This document shows, one piece after another, positions 17,390 to 27,151 of a DNA stretch of 64,000 bases (position 1 is its first letter; each line of letters opens with the position of its first letter). A program made the position numbers and the translations under genes. The DNA is from Sinorhizobium alkalisoli. GTDB taxonomy: Bacteria; Pseudomonadota; Alphaproteobacteria; Rhizobiales; Rhizobiaceae. Location of the stretch: contig NZ_CP034909.1 of NCBI RefSeq assembly GCF_008932245.1, positions 1 to 64,000 of the forward strand, given 5' to 3'. The notes below the pieces were generated by a model. It did no database searches. It was given only the letters and a program-made list of their open reading frames with translations, and had not been told where the DNA came from.

Positions 17390-17731
17390 ATGCTCAAGAA
17401 ACTCATCAACATCATCGTCTTCGTGCCTTTGGCGGTCGTCCTCGTCGTCCTGAGCGTCGCCAACCGGCAGACGGTGACCTTGGCGCTCAATCCGTTCGAG
17501 CCGGCCGACAGCATGCTTTCCGTCTCGGCTCCCTTTTTCGTGTTCCTCTTTCTCGCCGCCATTGTCGGCCTGATCCTCGGTGCCGCCGTCACCTGGTTTG
17601 CCCAGGGAAAACACCGCCGTCGCGCACGCAACGAAGCCAATGAAGCCTTGAAGTGGCACAGAGAAGCCGAAAAGCAGCGCAGCGCGGCCGAAAGACTGGT
17701 GCAGCCGACGCTACCGACGCCGCAAAACTGA
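17390..17731 (+). CDS. LapA-domain (DUF1049) inner-membrane protein
   Basis: 113 residues with two transmembrane segments (about 5-25 and 47-70) and a charged, Lys/Arg/Glu-rich cytoplasmic C-terminus predicted helical (about 75-105). The VLSVANRQTVTLALNPF stretch between the segments is typical of LapA/YciS-type proteins, which in E. coli act with LapB in control of LPS synthesis. No lapB is next to it here, so the role is inferred from family only. It is 207 nt after ihfB, across a palindromic repeat. Confidence 0.85.
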   Translation: MLKKLINIIVFVPLAVVLVVLSVANRQTVTLALNPFEPADSMLSVSAPFFVFLFLAAIVGLILGAAVTWFAQGKHRRRARNEANEALKWHREAEKQRSAAERLVQPTLPTPQN

Positions 17732-17777
17732 GCGGCGCCCGGTTGTAGCGTTTAGACGCCTGCATGGCTCTCGCGCG

Positions 17778-18236
17778 TCAGCCTGCCGCTTCGGTTGGAC
17801 TGCTGACCGCAACATTGAAATTCGTGAAGAACTGCTGTGCGAGCTTCCTGGCTGTCGAATCGATTAGCCGTGATCCGAGTTGAGCGAGCTTGCCGCCGAC
17901 TTCGGCCTTGACGTCATAACGCAGCACCGTCTCGTCGTTTTCCTCGTCAAGCGTGACATCGGCACCGCCCTTGGCAAAGCCGGCGATGCCGCCCTTGCCT
18001 TCGCCCGATATCGTACAGCCGGAGGGCGGACTCAAGTTGGAGAGCGTGACATGGCCGTTGAAAGTTGCCGAAACGGGGCCGATCTTCACTTTCACGACAG
18101 CGGCGAGTTCCGTCGGCGATTTCATTTCGAGCGACTGGCAGCCCGGAATGCAACGTTTCAGGATATCCGGGTCGTTCAAACCTTGCCATACGGCCTCGCG
18201 GCTGGCCGGAATGCGTTCCTCTCCTGTCATGTCCAT
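17778..18236 (-). CDS. CoxG-like SRPBCC protein (CO dehydrogenase subunit G family)
   Basis: 152 residues from ATG 18236, which has GGGAGG 8 nt upstream; the open frame to 18461 is not supported. The CoxG pattern is clear: MTGEERIPASREAVWQGLND, PDILKRCIPGCQSL, KIGPVSATFNGHVTL and a C-terminal KLAQLGSRLIDSTARKLAQQ. CoxG in CO oxidisers anchors the dehydrogenase to the membrane, but stand-alone copies like this one occur without cox genes and have no assigned role. No xanthine- or CO-dehydrogenase genes are in the window. Confidence 0.88.
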   Translation of the reverse strand: MDMTGEERIPASREAVWQGLNDPDILKRCIPGCQSLEMKSPTELAAVVKVKIGPVSATFNGHVTLSNLSPPSGCTISGEGKGGIAGFAKGGADVTLDEENDETVLRYDVKAEVGGKLAQLGSRLIDSTARKLAQQFFTNFNVAVSSPTEAAG

Positions 18237-18415
18237 GAGCATCGCCTCCCGTTTTGCCCGCGGGATCAAGGGGTGGCAAGCCGCCGACGCCGGTCCTTGT
18301 CCCGCTATCGCCTCATCTTCGCAATCGGAAACGGCTTTGCCAAGAGCATTCGCGATGCTATTGCACGCGACGAGCATGTCGCGCGCCCGATGAGCGGAGG
18401 CGCCGGATGGTATGA

Positions 18416-19579
18416 TTGAAGGCCAAGGGTCAGCGCGTGAAGGAAAAGGATCGGAGATCAAAGAACGCTTCGGTCACCGCGGCAAAGGGCCGGGGGGCGG
18501 AGGCGCGTGGCGGTCGCCACGAACTGCGACATCCGCCCCCGAGGAATGCCGGTCCGAAGGGCAATGCGGCTGGGCCGCCAGCCGCAAAGCCTGTGTCGGA
18601 AAGGACAGGGCGGCCGGCGGCGCAGGGGGCGGCGCCGACCCGTCCGGTCGAGCTGAGACACGGCGACAAGCCGGTCGAAACGGTGCCGTTAATCCTGGAG
18701 ACAGCGGCGACGGCCGGCTATCACCTGATCGACAGCGGCGACGGGGAAAAGCTCGAGCAGTACGGCCCCTATCGTATCGTGCGGCCCGAGGCTCAAGCGC
18801 TGTGGCCGAAGTCGGTACCGGCGGTCGTCTGGGACGAGGCGGATGCCATCTTCACCGGCGACACGGACGAGGACGGCATCGGCCGCTGGCGCTTCCCCGG
18901 CGAGGTGCTCGGGGAAACCTGGCCGATGCAGCTTCTCGACACGGATTTCCTCGGCCGTTTTACCTCGTTCCGGCATGTCGGCGTCTTTCCGGAGCAGCTT
19001 GCACATTGGTCCTGGATGCGAAACCAGGTGGCCTCGGCCGGCCGACCGCTGAAGGTCCTCAACCTATTCGGCTATACGGGTGTCGCCTCGCTCATCGCCG
19101 CCAGGGCGGGCGCGGAGGTCACCCATGTCGATGCCTCCAAGAAGGCGATCGGCTGGGCGCGTGAGAACCAGGCGGTGGGGCGGGCCGAAAGGCTGCCGAT
19201 CCGCTGGATCTGCGACGATGCGATGAAGTTCATCCAGCGCGAGGAACGCCGCGGCATCCGCTACGACATCATCCTCACCGACCCGCCGAAGTTCGGCCGC
19301 GGCCCGCATGGCGAGGTCTGGCATCTCTTCGACCACCTGCCGGCCATGCTGGATACTTGCCGGGAGATACTCTCCGACGAGGCGCGCGGCCTGGTGTTGA
19401 CGGCCTATTCGATCCGGGCAAGCTTCTATTCGATCCATGAGTTGATGCGCGAGACGATGCGCGGGCGCGGCGGCCGGGTGGAGTCGGGCGAGCTCATCAT
19501 CCGCGAAGGCGGCCTTGATGGCGCGAGCCCCGGCAGGGCGCTCTCCACGTCGCTTTTCAGCCGCTGGGTACCGAAATGA
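18416..19579 (+). CDS. Class I SAM-dependent (rRNA) methyltransferase, RlmI-like
   Basis: 387 residues if begun at the TTG 18416 (380 from GTG 18437); GGAGG at 18395-18399 is 16 nt before the TTG. The first 75-80 residues are a low-complexity Lys/Arg/Pro/Ala tail, probably disordered and RNA-binding. The methyltransferase core has motif [13 protein letters not shown], an acidic motif II ([10 protein letters not shown]) and motif [11 protein letters not shown], the pattern of RlmI/RlmK-type enzymes. The RNA target is unknown. Its last 4 nt overlap the following TrmH-type gene (ATGA), suggesting a shared RNA-modification operon. Confidence 0.88.
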   Translation: MKAKGQRVKEKDRRSKNASVTAAKGRGAEARGGRHELRHPPPRNAGPKGNAAGPPAAKPVSERTGRPAAQGAAPTRPVELRHGDKPVETVPLILETAATAGYHLIDSGDGEKLEQYGPYRIVRPEAQALWPKSVPAVVWDEADAIFTGDTDEDGIGRWRFPGEVLGETWPMQLLDTDFLGRFTSFRHVGVFPEQLAHWSWMRNQVASAGRPLKVLNLFGYTGVASLIAARAGAEVTHVDASKKAIGWARENQAVGRAERLPIRWICDDAMKFIQREERRGIRYDIILTDPPKFGRGPHGEVWHLFDHLPAMLDTCREILSDEARGLVLTAYSIRASFYSIHELMRETMRGRGGRVESGELIIREGGLDGASPGRALSTSLFSRWVPK

Positions 19580-20436
19580 ACAAAGAGAGAAACGATCACA
19601 GCGCGCCGCGCGTCGGCCAGGTGAAGGAGGTCACCAGCCTCGTCAACCCGGTCATCAAGGATATCCGGGCGCTTTCGCAGAAGAAGCATCGCGACGAGAC
19701 GCATGCCTTCATGGCGGAAGGGCTGAAGCTAGTGATCGATGCGCTCGATCTCGGCTGGAAGATCAGGACGCTCGTCTATGCCAAGGCGGCAAAGGGCAAG
19801 CCGCAGGTCGAGCAGGTTGCGGCCAGGACCATAGCAAAGGGCGGACTTGTTCTCGAAGTGAGCGAGAAGGTGATTTCGACTGTCACCCGGCGCGACAATC
19901 CGCAGATGGTGGTCGGCATCTTCGAGCAGCGCTACCGTGCGCTGAAGGACATCCAACCGCAGGAAGGCGAGACCTATGTGGCGCTCGACCGCGTGCGCGA
20001 TCCGGGCAATCTAGGCACGATCGTCCGCACCGCGGATGCCGCCGGCGCCTCCGGCGTTATATTGGTGGGCGAGACCACCGATCCGTTTTCGCTCGAAACC
20101 GTGCGTGCGACGATGGGTTCGATTTTCGCCATGCCGATCGCGCGAGCAAGCGCCGAGGATTTCGTCAAGTGGCAGAAGTCGGCGGATGTTCGGGTCGTGG
20201 CGACGCATCTCGCAGGCTCGGTCGATTACCGCACGATAGATTATCGGTCGAAGCCAGTCGTCCTGCTGATGGGCAACGAGCAGGCCGGCCTGCCGGTGGA
20301 GCTTGCGCGCCAGGCCACCGCACTCGCCCGGATTCCGCAGGCGGGGCGCGCGGATTCGCTCAATCTCGCCATTGCCACCGGCATCATGCTGTTCGAGGCG
20401 CGCCGGCACCTCCTATCATTGGACGGACCCCAATGA
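19576..20436 (+). CDS. TrmH/SpoU family RNA 2'-O-methyltransferase
   Basis: 286 residues. An N-terminal substrate-binding domain (about 20-110; [20 protein letters not shown]) precedes the SPOUT knot domain with its three motifs: [28 protein letters not shown] and [13 protein letters not shown]. It probably methylates a ribose in tRNA or 23S rRNA. Overlaps of 4 nt on both sides (with the RlmI-like gene and with lspA) place it in the middle of a coupled operon. Confidence 0.93.
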   Translation: MNKERNDHSAPRVGQVKEVTSLVNPVIKDIRALSQKKHRDETHAFMAEGLKLVIDALDLGWKIRTLVYAKAAKGKPQVEQVAARTIAKGGLVLEVSEKVISTVTRRDNPQMVVGIFEQRYRALKDIQPQEGETYVALDRVRDPGNLGTIVRTADAAGASGVILVGETTDPFSLETVRATMGSIFAMPIARASAEDFVKWQKSADVRVVATHLAGSVDYRTIDYRSKPVVLLMGNEQAGLPVELARQATALARIPQAGRADSLNLAIATGIMLFEARRHLLSLDGPQ

Positions 20437-20933
20437 GCGGACACCGGACCCTTTTTTCCCGGCCCATGCCGATCGCGCTCTTTGTCGTCATCGCCATTGC
20501 CGCAGACCAACTGCTCAAATATCTGGTCGAAGCCTTCCTGCCCTTTCAGCAGGCGGTGCCGGTCATGCCGATGCTCGCGCTCTACCGCACCTACAACTAC
20601 GGTGTCGCCTTCTCGATGCTTTCCGGCATGGAGGGTTGGTTCATCGTCGGCATGCGCCTGGTCGTCGTCGCCTTCGTTCTGTGGCTTTGGCGTCGGACGC
20701 CGAAGGATCGCTTCTTCGCCCATCTTGGCTATGCGATGATCATCGCAGGCGCGCTCGGTAACCTGGTGGACAGGCTGCTGTTCGGCTATGTCATCGACTA
20801 TATCCTGTTTCATACGGACAACTGGTCTTTCGCGGTCTTCAACCTCGCGGACAGCTTGATCACCATCGGTGCCGGAGCGATCGTTCTCGATGAGCTGCTG
20901 CAGACGAAATGGGGCCGCTCGCTAAAACTTTAG
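20433..20933 (+). CDS. lspA: Lipoprotein signal peptidase (signal peptidase II)
   Basis: 166 residues from ATG 20433, overlapping the previous stop by 4 nt; the much longer open frame upstream is a shadow. Four transmembrane segments are visible. Catalytic Asp residues are in [16 protein letters not shown] and [12 protein letters not shown], with the conserved NYGVAFSML loop. It cleaves prolipoproteins before the lipid-modified Cys; Lnt, encoded at 45184, acts after it. Confidence 0.96.
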   Translation: MSGHRTLFSRPMPIALFVVIAIAADQLLKYLVEAFLPFQQAVPVMPMLALYRTYNYGVAFSMLSGMEGWFIVGMRLVVVAFVLWLWRRTPKDRFFAHLGYAMIIAGALGNLVDRLLFGYVIDYILFHTDNWSFAVFNLADSLITIGAGAIVLDELLQTKWGRSLKL

Positions 20934-20980
20934 CGATACGTTGAAGCCATTCGGAAGGCTTGCCATGCCAGGTTGAAAGC

Positions 20981-23155
20981 ATGAACAAGCCTTCACGACT
21001 CGGACAGCGGATGAGGATCACGGCCGCCCACGACGGCGCGCCGTCCGCCACCCGCATTCTTTGCGCCTGTGCGGGTGTTTTGGCCGCACTTGTCGTCCTC
21101 ACGATCGGTCTCAGCGCAAATCTTCATTTCTTGCCGGCGATCGTCGCCATTGGCGGCTTGTCGGGGGCTTTCCTCATGCTTTCCGGTGAAGGCGAGCCTG
21201 GATGGCAAATGCTGCCAGGGAGACAGAGAGGCGTGCCGGAAACCCCGGCCCTGCTTTCGACCATCCATGACGCGCTCGGAGATATTGCTATCGTGCGCGA
21301 CATGGATGGCCGGATCGTGCAGTCGAATGGCGTTTTTCACCAGGTGCTGGGGCGGGTCAATGTGATGGGCCTGACCTGCGCTTCCCTTGGCCTGAGCTTC
21401 GAGCCGAAGCCGGATCCCGATCATTTCCTCGTACGCGTCGCAACGGCGGGGGGAGAACGTCTTTTCGATTGGCACGACGTGATCGTGCGCGAGCCGGGTC
21501 GGGGGAGGCTGGTGCGCCACAGCATCGGCCGCGACGTCACCGAGGAAGCGAGGGCGGCGCGCGAGCGGGAGGCGGCGCGCCACCGCGCCGAGGAGGCGAG
21601 CCAGGCGAAGTCGCGGCTGCTTGCCACCGTGACGCACGAGATTCGCACTCCGCTGTCCGGAATTCTCGGCATGAGCCACCTGCTCGGACAGACGGAACTT
21701 TCTGCGGAGCAAAGGAACTACCTTGCCGACATGCAGCAGTCCGGGCACGCGCTGGTGCAACTGGTCGAAGACCTGATTGACTTCTCCTCGCTTTCCGCCG
21801 GGCGGTTCCAGTTGCACCCATCCCGTCAGGATCTGCGGCTAGTGGTCGAAAACGTCGTGGAAATGCTCTCCCACCGGGCGCATGAAAAGGGCATCGAGAT
21901 TGGCGCGACCATTGCGGCGGATGTGCCCACCTCGATGATCTTCGACGCGGCGCGGCTGCGGCAGGTGCTGTTCAACGTCGTCGGAAATGCCGTGAAATTC
22001 ACGGAAACCGGCGGCGTTCTCGTCTCGGTTGCCAGGATCGAGGGCGCGCTGCGAATCCGGATTGACGATAGCGGGCCGGGTATGTCGGAGGTCGAGGTTG
22101 CCCGCGTTTTCGAGGAATTCGAGCAGGCCGGCGACGACGCCCAGCGCGCGAAGGGAACCGGTCTCGGCTTGGCGATCTCGCGTCGGATCATGGAAGCCTT
22201 CAGGGGCAGCTTGACGGCATCGAGCGTCGCCGGAAAGGGAAGCCGATTCGAGATATGCTTTGCGATGGAAGGTGCCGAGCCATCTTTGCCGAGCCGGAAC
22301 GGAGTGCTCGCCGGCGCGCATGTTCTCGTCATGGCTCCGGAGGGCCCGGCCTCGGCCGCGCTTGCCGCGACCATCGAAACGCTCGGCGGCTCCTGTCATC
22401 GGGCTCCGACGCTCGATGCGGCCCGAAGCCTTGTCAAGGATGTGCTGCAGGATCGCCTGCGCTTGACCGACATCATCGTCGACCACCGACGGGCGGATGA
22501 CTTCCAGCAACTGCTTTTGCTTCACCCGGCGCTGGATCGCCTTGGGCTGCGGAGGACCTACCTCATCAATCCGGAAGAGCGCAGCAGTCATCCGGTGCAT
22601 CGCCTGGGCGGCTACGCGGCGTGGCTGATTCGTCCTTTGCGCGAAAAATCACTGGTCGAGGTGCTGCTCGGCCGCCTGAAGGGAATTGAGAGCCGGGACG
22701 CGATCGCCGACAACAGACCTGTGCTCCGCGACGCACCCGCAACGGCCGGGGCTGGCAAAGCTGTCCATCGCGTCGTTCTGGCCGAGGACGATCCGGTCAA
22801 TGCATTGATGCTACGGACGATGCTCGAGCGCAATGGGCATGCCGTACAGCACGTGGCGGACTTTTCCGCGCTTGAAACCCTTCTGCACGAGCCCGGCGCC
22901 AATTGGCCAGCGATAGTCGTCACGGATCTCAACATGCCGGGCGGCGACCTTCCCGCCATGCTGAGACGGCTGCGCCGAGAAGGTGCCTCCCACGATCGGC
23001 GTCGGCTCCCCGTCCTGGTGCTGACGTCCGACGGCCGCAGCGATCTTCACCAGAGCCTCACCATCGCCGGTGCCGACGCGGTGCTGACTAAGCCCGCCCA
23101 ACCGGCGCAGCTCCTTGCCGAAGTCGCGCGCCTCATCGAAACGGGCAAGGCCTGA
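20981..23155 (+). CDS. Hybrid sensor histidine kinase with pseudo-receiver and receiver domains
   Basis: 724 residues from ATG 20981 (the open frame to 20960 starts with TTG). Two transmembrane segments (about 22-45 and 50-70) lead to a PAS-like region (about 85-200), the HisKA H-box (ATVTHEIRTPLSGILGMSHL; His near 219), an HATPase domain with N box GNAVKFTETGG, G1 DSGPGM and G2 GTGLGLAIS, a degenerate receiver (about 445-560), and a complete C-terminal receiver (about 600-720) with acidic EDD, phospho-Asp in VVTDLNMP and Lys in LTKP. The middle receiver keeps an Asp (IIVDHR) but has lost the acidic pair and has Arg for Lys (IRPLR). The signal is unknown. It lies 47 nt after lspA. Confidence 0.93.
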   Translation: MNKPSRLGQRMRITAAHDGAPSATRILCACAGVLAALVVLTIGLSANLHFLPAIVAIGGLSGAFLMLSGEGEPGWQMLPGRQRGVPETPALLSTIHDALGDIAIVRDMDGRIVQSNGVFHQVLGRVNVMGLTCASLGLSFEPKPDPDHFLVRVATAGGERLFDWHDVIVREPGRGRLVRHSIGRDVTEEARAAREREAARHRAEEASQAKSRLLATVTHEIRTPLSGILGMSHLLGQTELSAEQRNYLADMQQSGHALVQLVEDLIDFSSLSAGRFQLHPSRQDLRLVVENVVEMLSHRAHEKGIEIGATIAADVPTSMIFDAARLRQVLFNVVGNAVKFTETGGVLVSVARIEGALRIRIDDSGPGMSEVEVARVFEEFEQAGDDAQRAKGTGLGLAISRRIMEAFRGSLTASSVAGKGSRFEICFAMEGAEPSLPSRNGVLAGAHVLVMAPEGPASAALAATIETLGGSCHRAPTLDAARSLVKDVLQDRLRLTDIIVDHRRADDFQQLLLLHPALDRLGLRRTYLINPEERSSHPVHRLGGYAAWLIRPLREKSLVEVLLGRLKGIESRDAIADNRPVLRDAPATAGAGKAVHRVVLAEDDPVNALMLRTMLERNGHAVQHVADFSALETLLHEPGANWPAIVVTDLNMPGGDLPAMLRRLRREGASHDRRRLPVLVLTSDGRSDLHQSLTIAGADAVLTKPAQPAQLLAEVARLIETGKA

Positions 23156-23303
23156 TCCAACCTACGCGGATATTGACCGATTGCGTGGGACCGGCCGCGG
23201 ATGTCCAAAAAATGTCTCAAGAAAAGAGCTGAGCGGATGAAGCCTTGGCTTGCCAACGCAAGTCTGCTTGGGGCTTGCCCGCTGGTCTGCTGCCTGTATC
23301 TTA

Positions 23304-23376
23304 CGATTTAAGATGCATGCTGCGGCAAAAGTGCTACAGCGGACTTTGCGCTTCTATTGGATGCGCGACGCGCAGT
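23304..23376 (+). repeat. Degenerate RIME1-like repeat upstream of olsB
   Basis: cgatttaagatgcatgctgc, then aaagtgctacagcg and actttgcgcttctattgg...gcgcgacgcgcag follow the order of the intact RIME copies with many substitutions. It occupies part of the 287-nt gap between the kinase gene and olsB and ends beside the Pho-box-like sequence. Confidence 0.5.
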
Positions 23377-23392
23377 GTCACTATCTTGTTGC
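23375..23392 (+). promoter_or_regulatory. Possible PhoB box before olsB
   Basis: GTGTCAC-TATC-TTGTTGC resembles two direct 7-nt PhoB half-sites (consensus CTGTCAT) with the correct 4-nt gap, 51 nt before the olsB start. The match is moderate (TGTCA in the first half, TGT in the second). Ornithine-lipid synthesis is phosphate-controlled in Sinorhizobium, which is why it was looked for. Confidence 0.3.
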
Positions 23393-23442
23393 ACAAACGT
23401 GTTCTAAGCCCGGCAGAAACTGACGATTCGGGATGACACGAA

Positions 23443-24324
23443 ATGGCGCTCGAGCTTTTGGAATCGACAAGCGTGGTAGATACGTCGCAGGCTTGCCCCC
23501 GCAAGACGATTGCCGTTCCGGCAACGGCCGTCCTCGGCCGCATTGCCAATCTCGAGACGCGACTTGCTCGCTCCGCCTCCGAGATCGACGCCGCGCAGGC
23601 GGTCCGTTACAGGGTCTTCGTCGAGGAGATGAGAGCGCAGGTCGCACCGGAAGCCGAAATGCGCAAGCGCGATGTGGATAGCTGGGATTCGATCTGCGAT
23701 CATCTCCTCGTGCTCGACACCGCCATCGAAGGCGATCCGGAGGAACAGATCGTCGGCACCTATCGCCTGCTCCGCCAGGACGTGGCCGAGCGCGCCGGCG
23801 GTTTTTATTCCGCTTCGGAGTTCGCGATCGACAAGCTGCTCGCGCGCCACCCTGACAAGCGCTTCATGGAGCTCGGACGTTCTTGCGTCCTGCCGGAATA
23901 TCGGACCAAGCGTACGGTCGAACTGCTTTGGCAGGGCAATTGGGCCTATGCGCTCAGGCATGGCGTCGATGCGATGTTCGGCTGTGGCTCCTTTCCGGGC
24001 GTGATTCCCGAGGAGCACGCGCTCGCTCTTTCCTTCCTGCACCACAATGTTCTCGCCCGAGACGATTGGGCCGTCGCTGCGCGGCCGGAGCTCCACCGCA
24101 CGATGGACCTGATGCCGTCCGAGGCGATCAATCCGAAGAAGGCGCTGGCGGCCCTGCCGCCGCTCATCAAGGGCTATATGCGTCTCGGCGCCATGGTCGG
24201 TGACGGTGCAGTGGTCGATCACGCCTTTCGCACGACGGATGTACTGATCGTCCTGCCGATCAGCAATATTTCCGGCCGGTATCTCAATTATTATGGCGCC
24301 GACGCGGGACGCTTTGCCTCCTGA
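23443..24324 (+). CDS. olsB: L-ornithine N-alpha-acyltransferase OlsB
   Basis: 293 residues, usual length for OlsB, a GNAT-related enzyme that moves a 3-hydroxyacyl group from ACP to ornithine to make lyso-ornithine lipid. Typical blocks are VRYRVFVEEMRAQ, the middle MELGRSCVLPEYRTKRTVEL (acyl-donor site) and the C-terminal PLIKGYMRLGAMVGDGAVVD and LPISNISGRYLNYYG. OlsA, the second enzyme, is at 38801. The malic enzyme neighbour (tme) is the same as in S. meliloti. Confidence 0.95.
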   Translation: MALELLESTSVVDTSQACPRKTIAVPATAVLGRIANLETRLARSASEIDAAQAVRYRVFVEEMRAQVAPEAEMRKRDVDSWDSICDHLLVLDTAIEGDPEEQIVGTYRLLRQDVAERAGGFYSASEFAIDKLLARHPDKRFMELGRSCVLPEYRTKRTVELLWQGNWAYALRHGVDAMFGCGSFPGVIPEEHALALSFLHHNVLARDDWAVAARPELHRTMDLMPSEAINPKKALAALPPLIKGYMRLGAMVGDGAVVDHAFRTTDVLIVLPISNISGRYLNYYGADAGRFAS

Positions 24325-24446
24325 CGTATTTTCTCCAGATACGTGTTCGGCTCCGGCCAGATGGCGAGAGTGAGATCAGCAAATCACAGCCGCGTGGAAC
24401 CTGGGTCTATTCCCGGGTGGGGCTTTGCTTCGAATCTGAATTGGTA

Positions 24447-24461
24447 TTAACCACTTGTTAA
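24447..24461. promoter_or_regulatory. CtrA-type binding site (TTAA-N7-TTAA)
   Basis: TTAACCACTTGTTAA at 24447-24461 is a complete CtrA full site in the middle of a 439-bp gene-free region. It is 302 nt from the tme stop and 123 nt from the olsB stop, so it cannot be the promoter of either; it could drive the structured region downstream. Confidence 0.45.
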
Positions 24462-24479
24462 GTATGTGTTTGACTTTCA

Positions 24480-24690
24480 ACGTCGAACGGGGAAGTGTAT
24501 CTCCGTGGTTGGGCCGAATTTCATAAAGCGAAAGTGTAAAAACAGAAAGGGAAAATCGTAGACTCGACTCGAGGGGGTCGATGTCGCGACGAATTCCCTC
24601 TCATTTTTCATGACCTAAGGAAGCGGACCGCCCACGATATATTGAGCCCACTTCCGTTCGGGCGGAGGTGGGCTCCTATTTTGTCTGGGT
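24480..24690 (+). ncRNA. Candidate small RNA in the olsB-tme gap
   Basis: The gene-free region 24325-24763 has no convincing ORF. Starting about 25-30 nt after the CtrA-type site, three stems can be drawn on the plus strand: acgggga/tctccgt (24487-24506), gaggg...ccctc enclosing GTCG...CGAC (about 24572-24602), and a 13-bp stem-loop at 24644-24675 followed by CTATTTTG. The modular hairpins with a final terminator-like element resemble an sRNA. Both ends are guesses, and the region could instead be the 3' end of the olsB transcript. Confidence 0.35.
24644..24682 (+). terminator. Stem-loop terminator between olsB and tme
   Basis: GAGCCCACTTCCG at 24644-24656 pairs with CGGAGGTGGGCTC at 24663-24675 (13 bp, one G-U) around a 6-nt loop, followed by CTATTTTG. 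The T-run is short (four) and on the plus strand only, so it fits a plus-strand transcript better than tme. Confidence 0.7.
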
Positions 24691-24763
24691 AAGCTGTGCC
24701 GTTACTGAACAGTTAGGGCGCGGCTTGGCGCCGGCGGCGGTTATCGTCCCGAAACGGTCCAGT

Positions 24764-27049
<2,286 letters not shown>

Positions 27050-27151
27050 GTTTCCTCAACCTCCTGTGGGCGACCCTACTGGTCAGCCTCTTTGCTATTG
27101 TCGTCTATAAAACCTTGCGGATAGTGTGCCATCTCTTTTTTTGGAACAACT

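Noticed and set aside
19515..20432. An open frame running through the TrmH gene into lspA, giving an apparent 472-residue protein.
   Set aside because: Only the part from 20433 resembles signal peptidase II; the rest overlaps the conserved TrmH-type gene in another frame.
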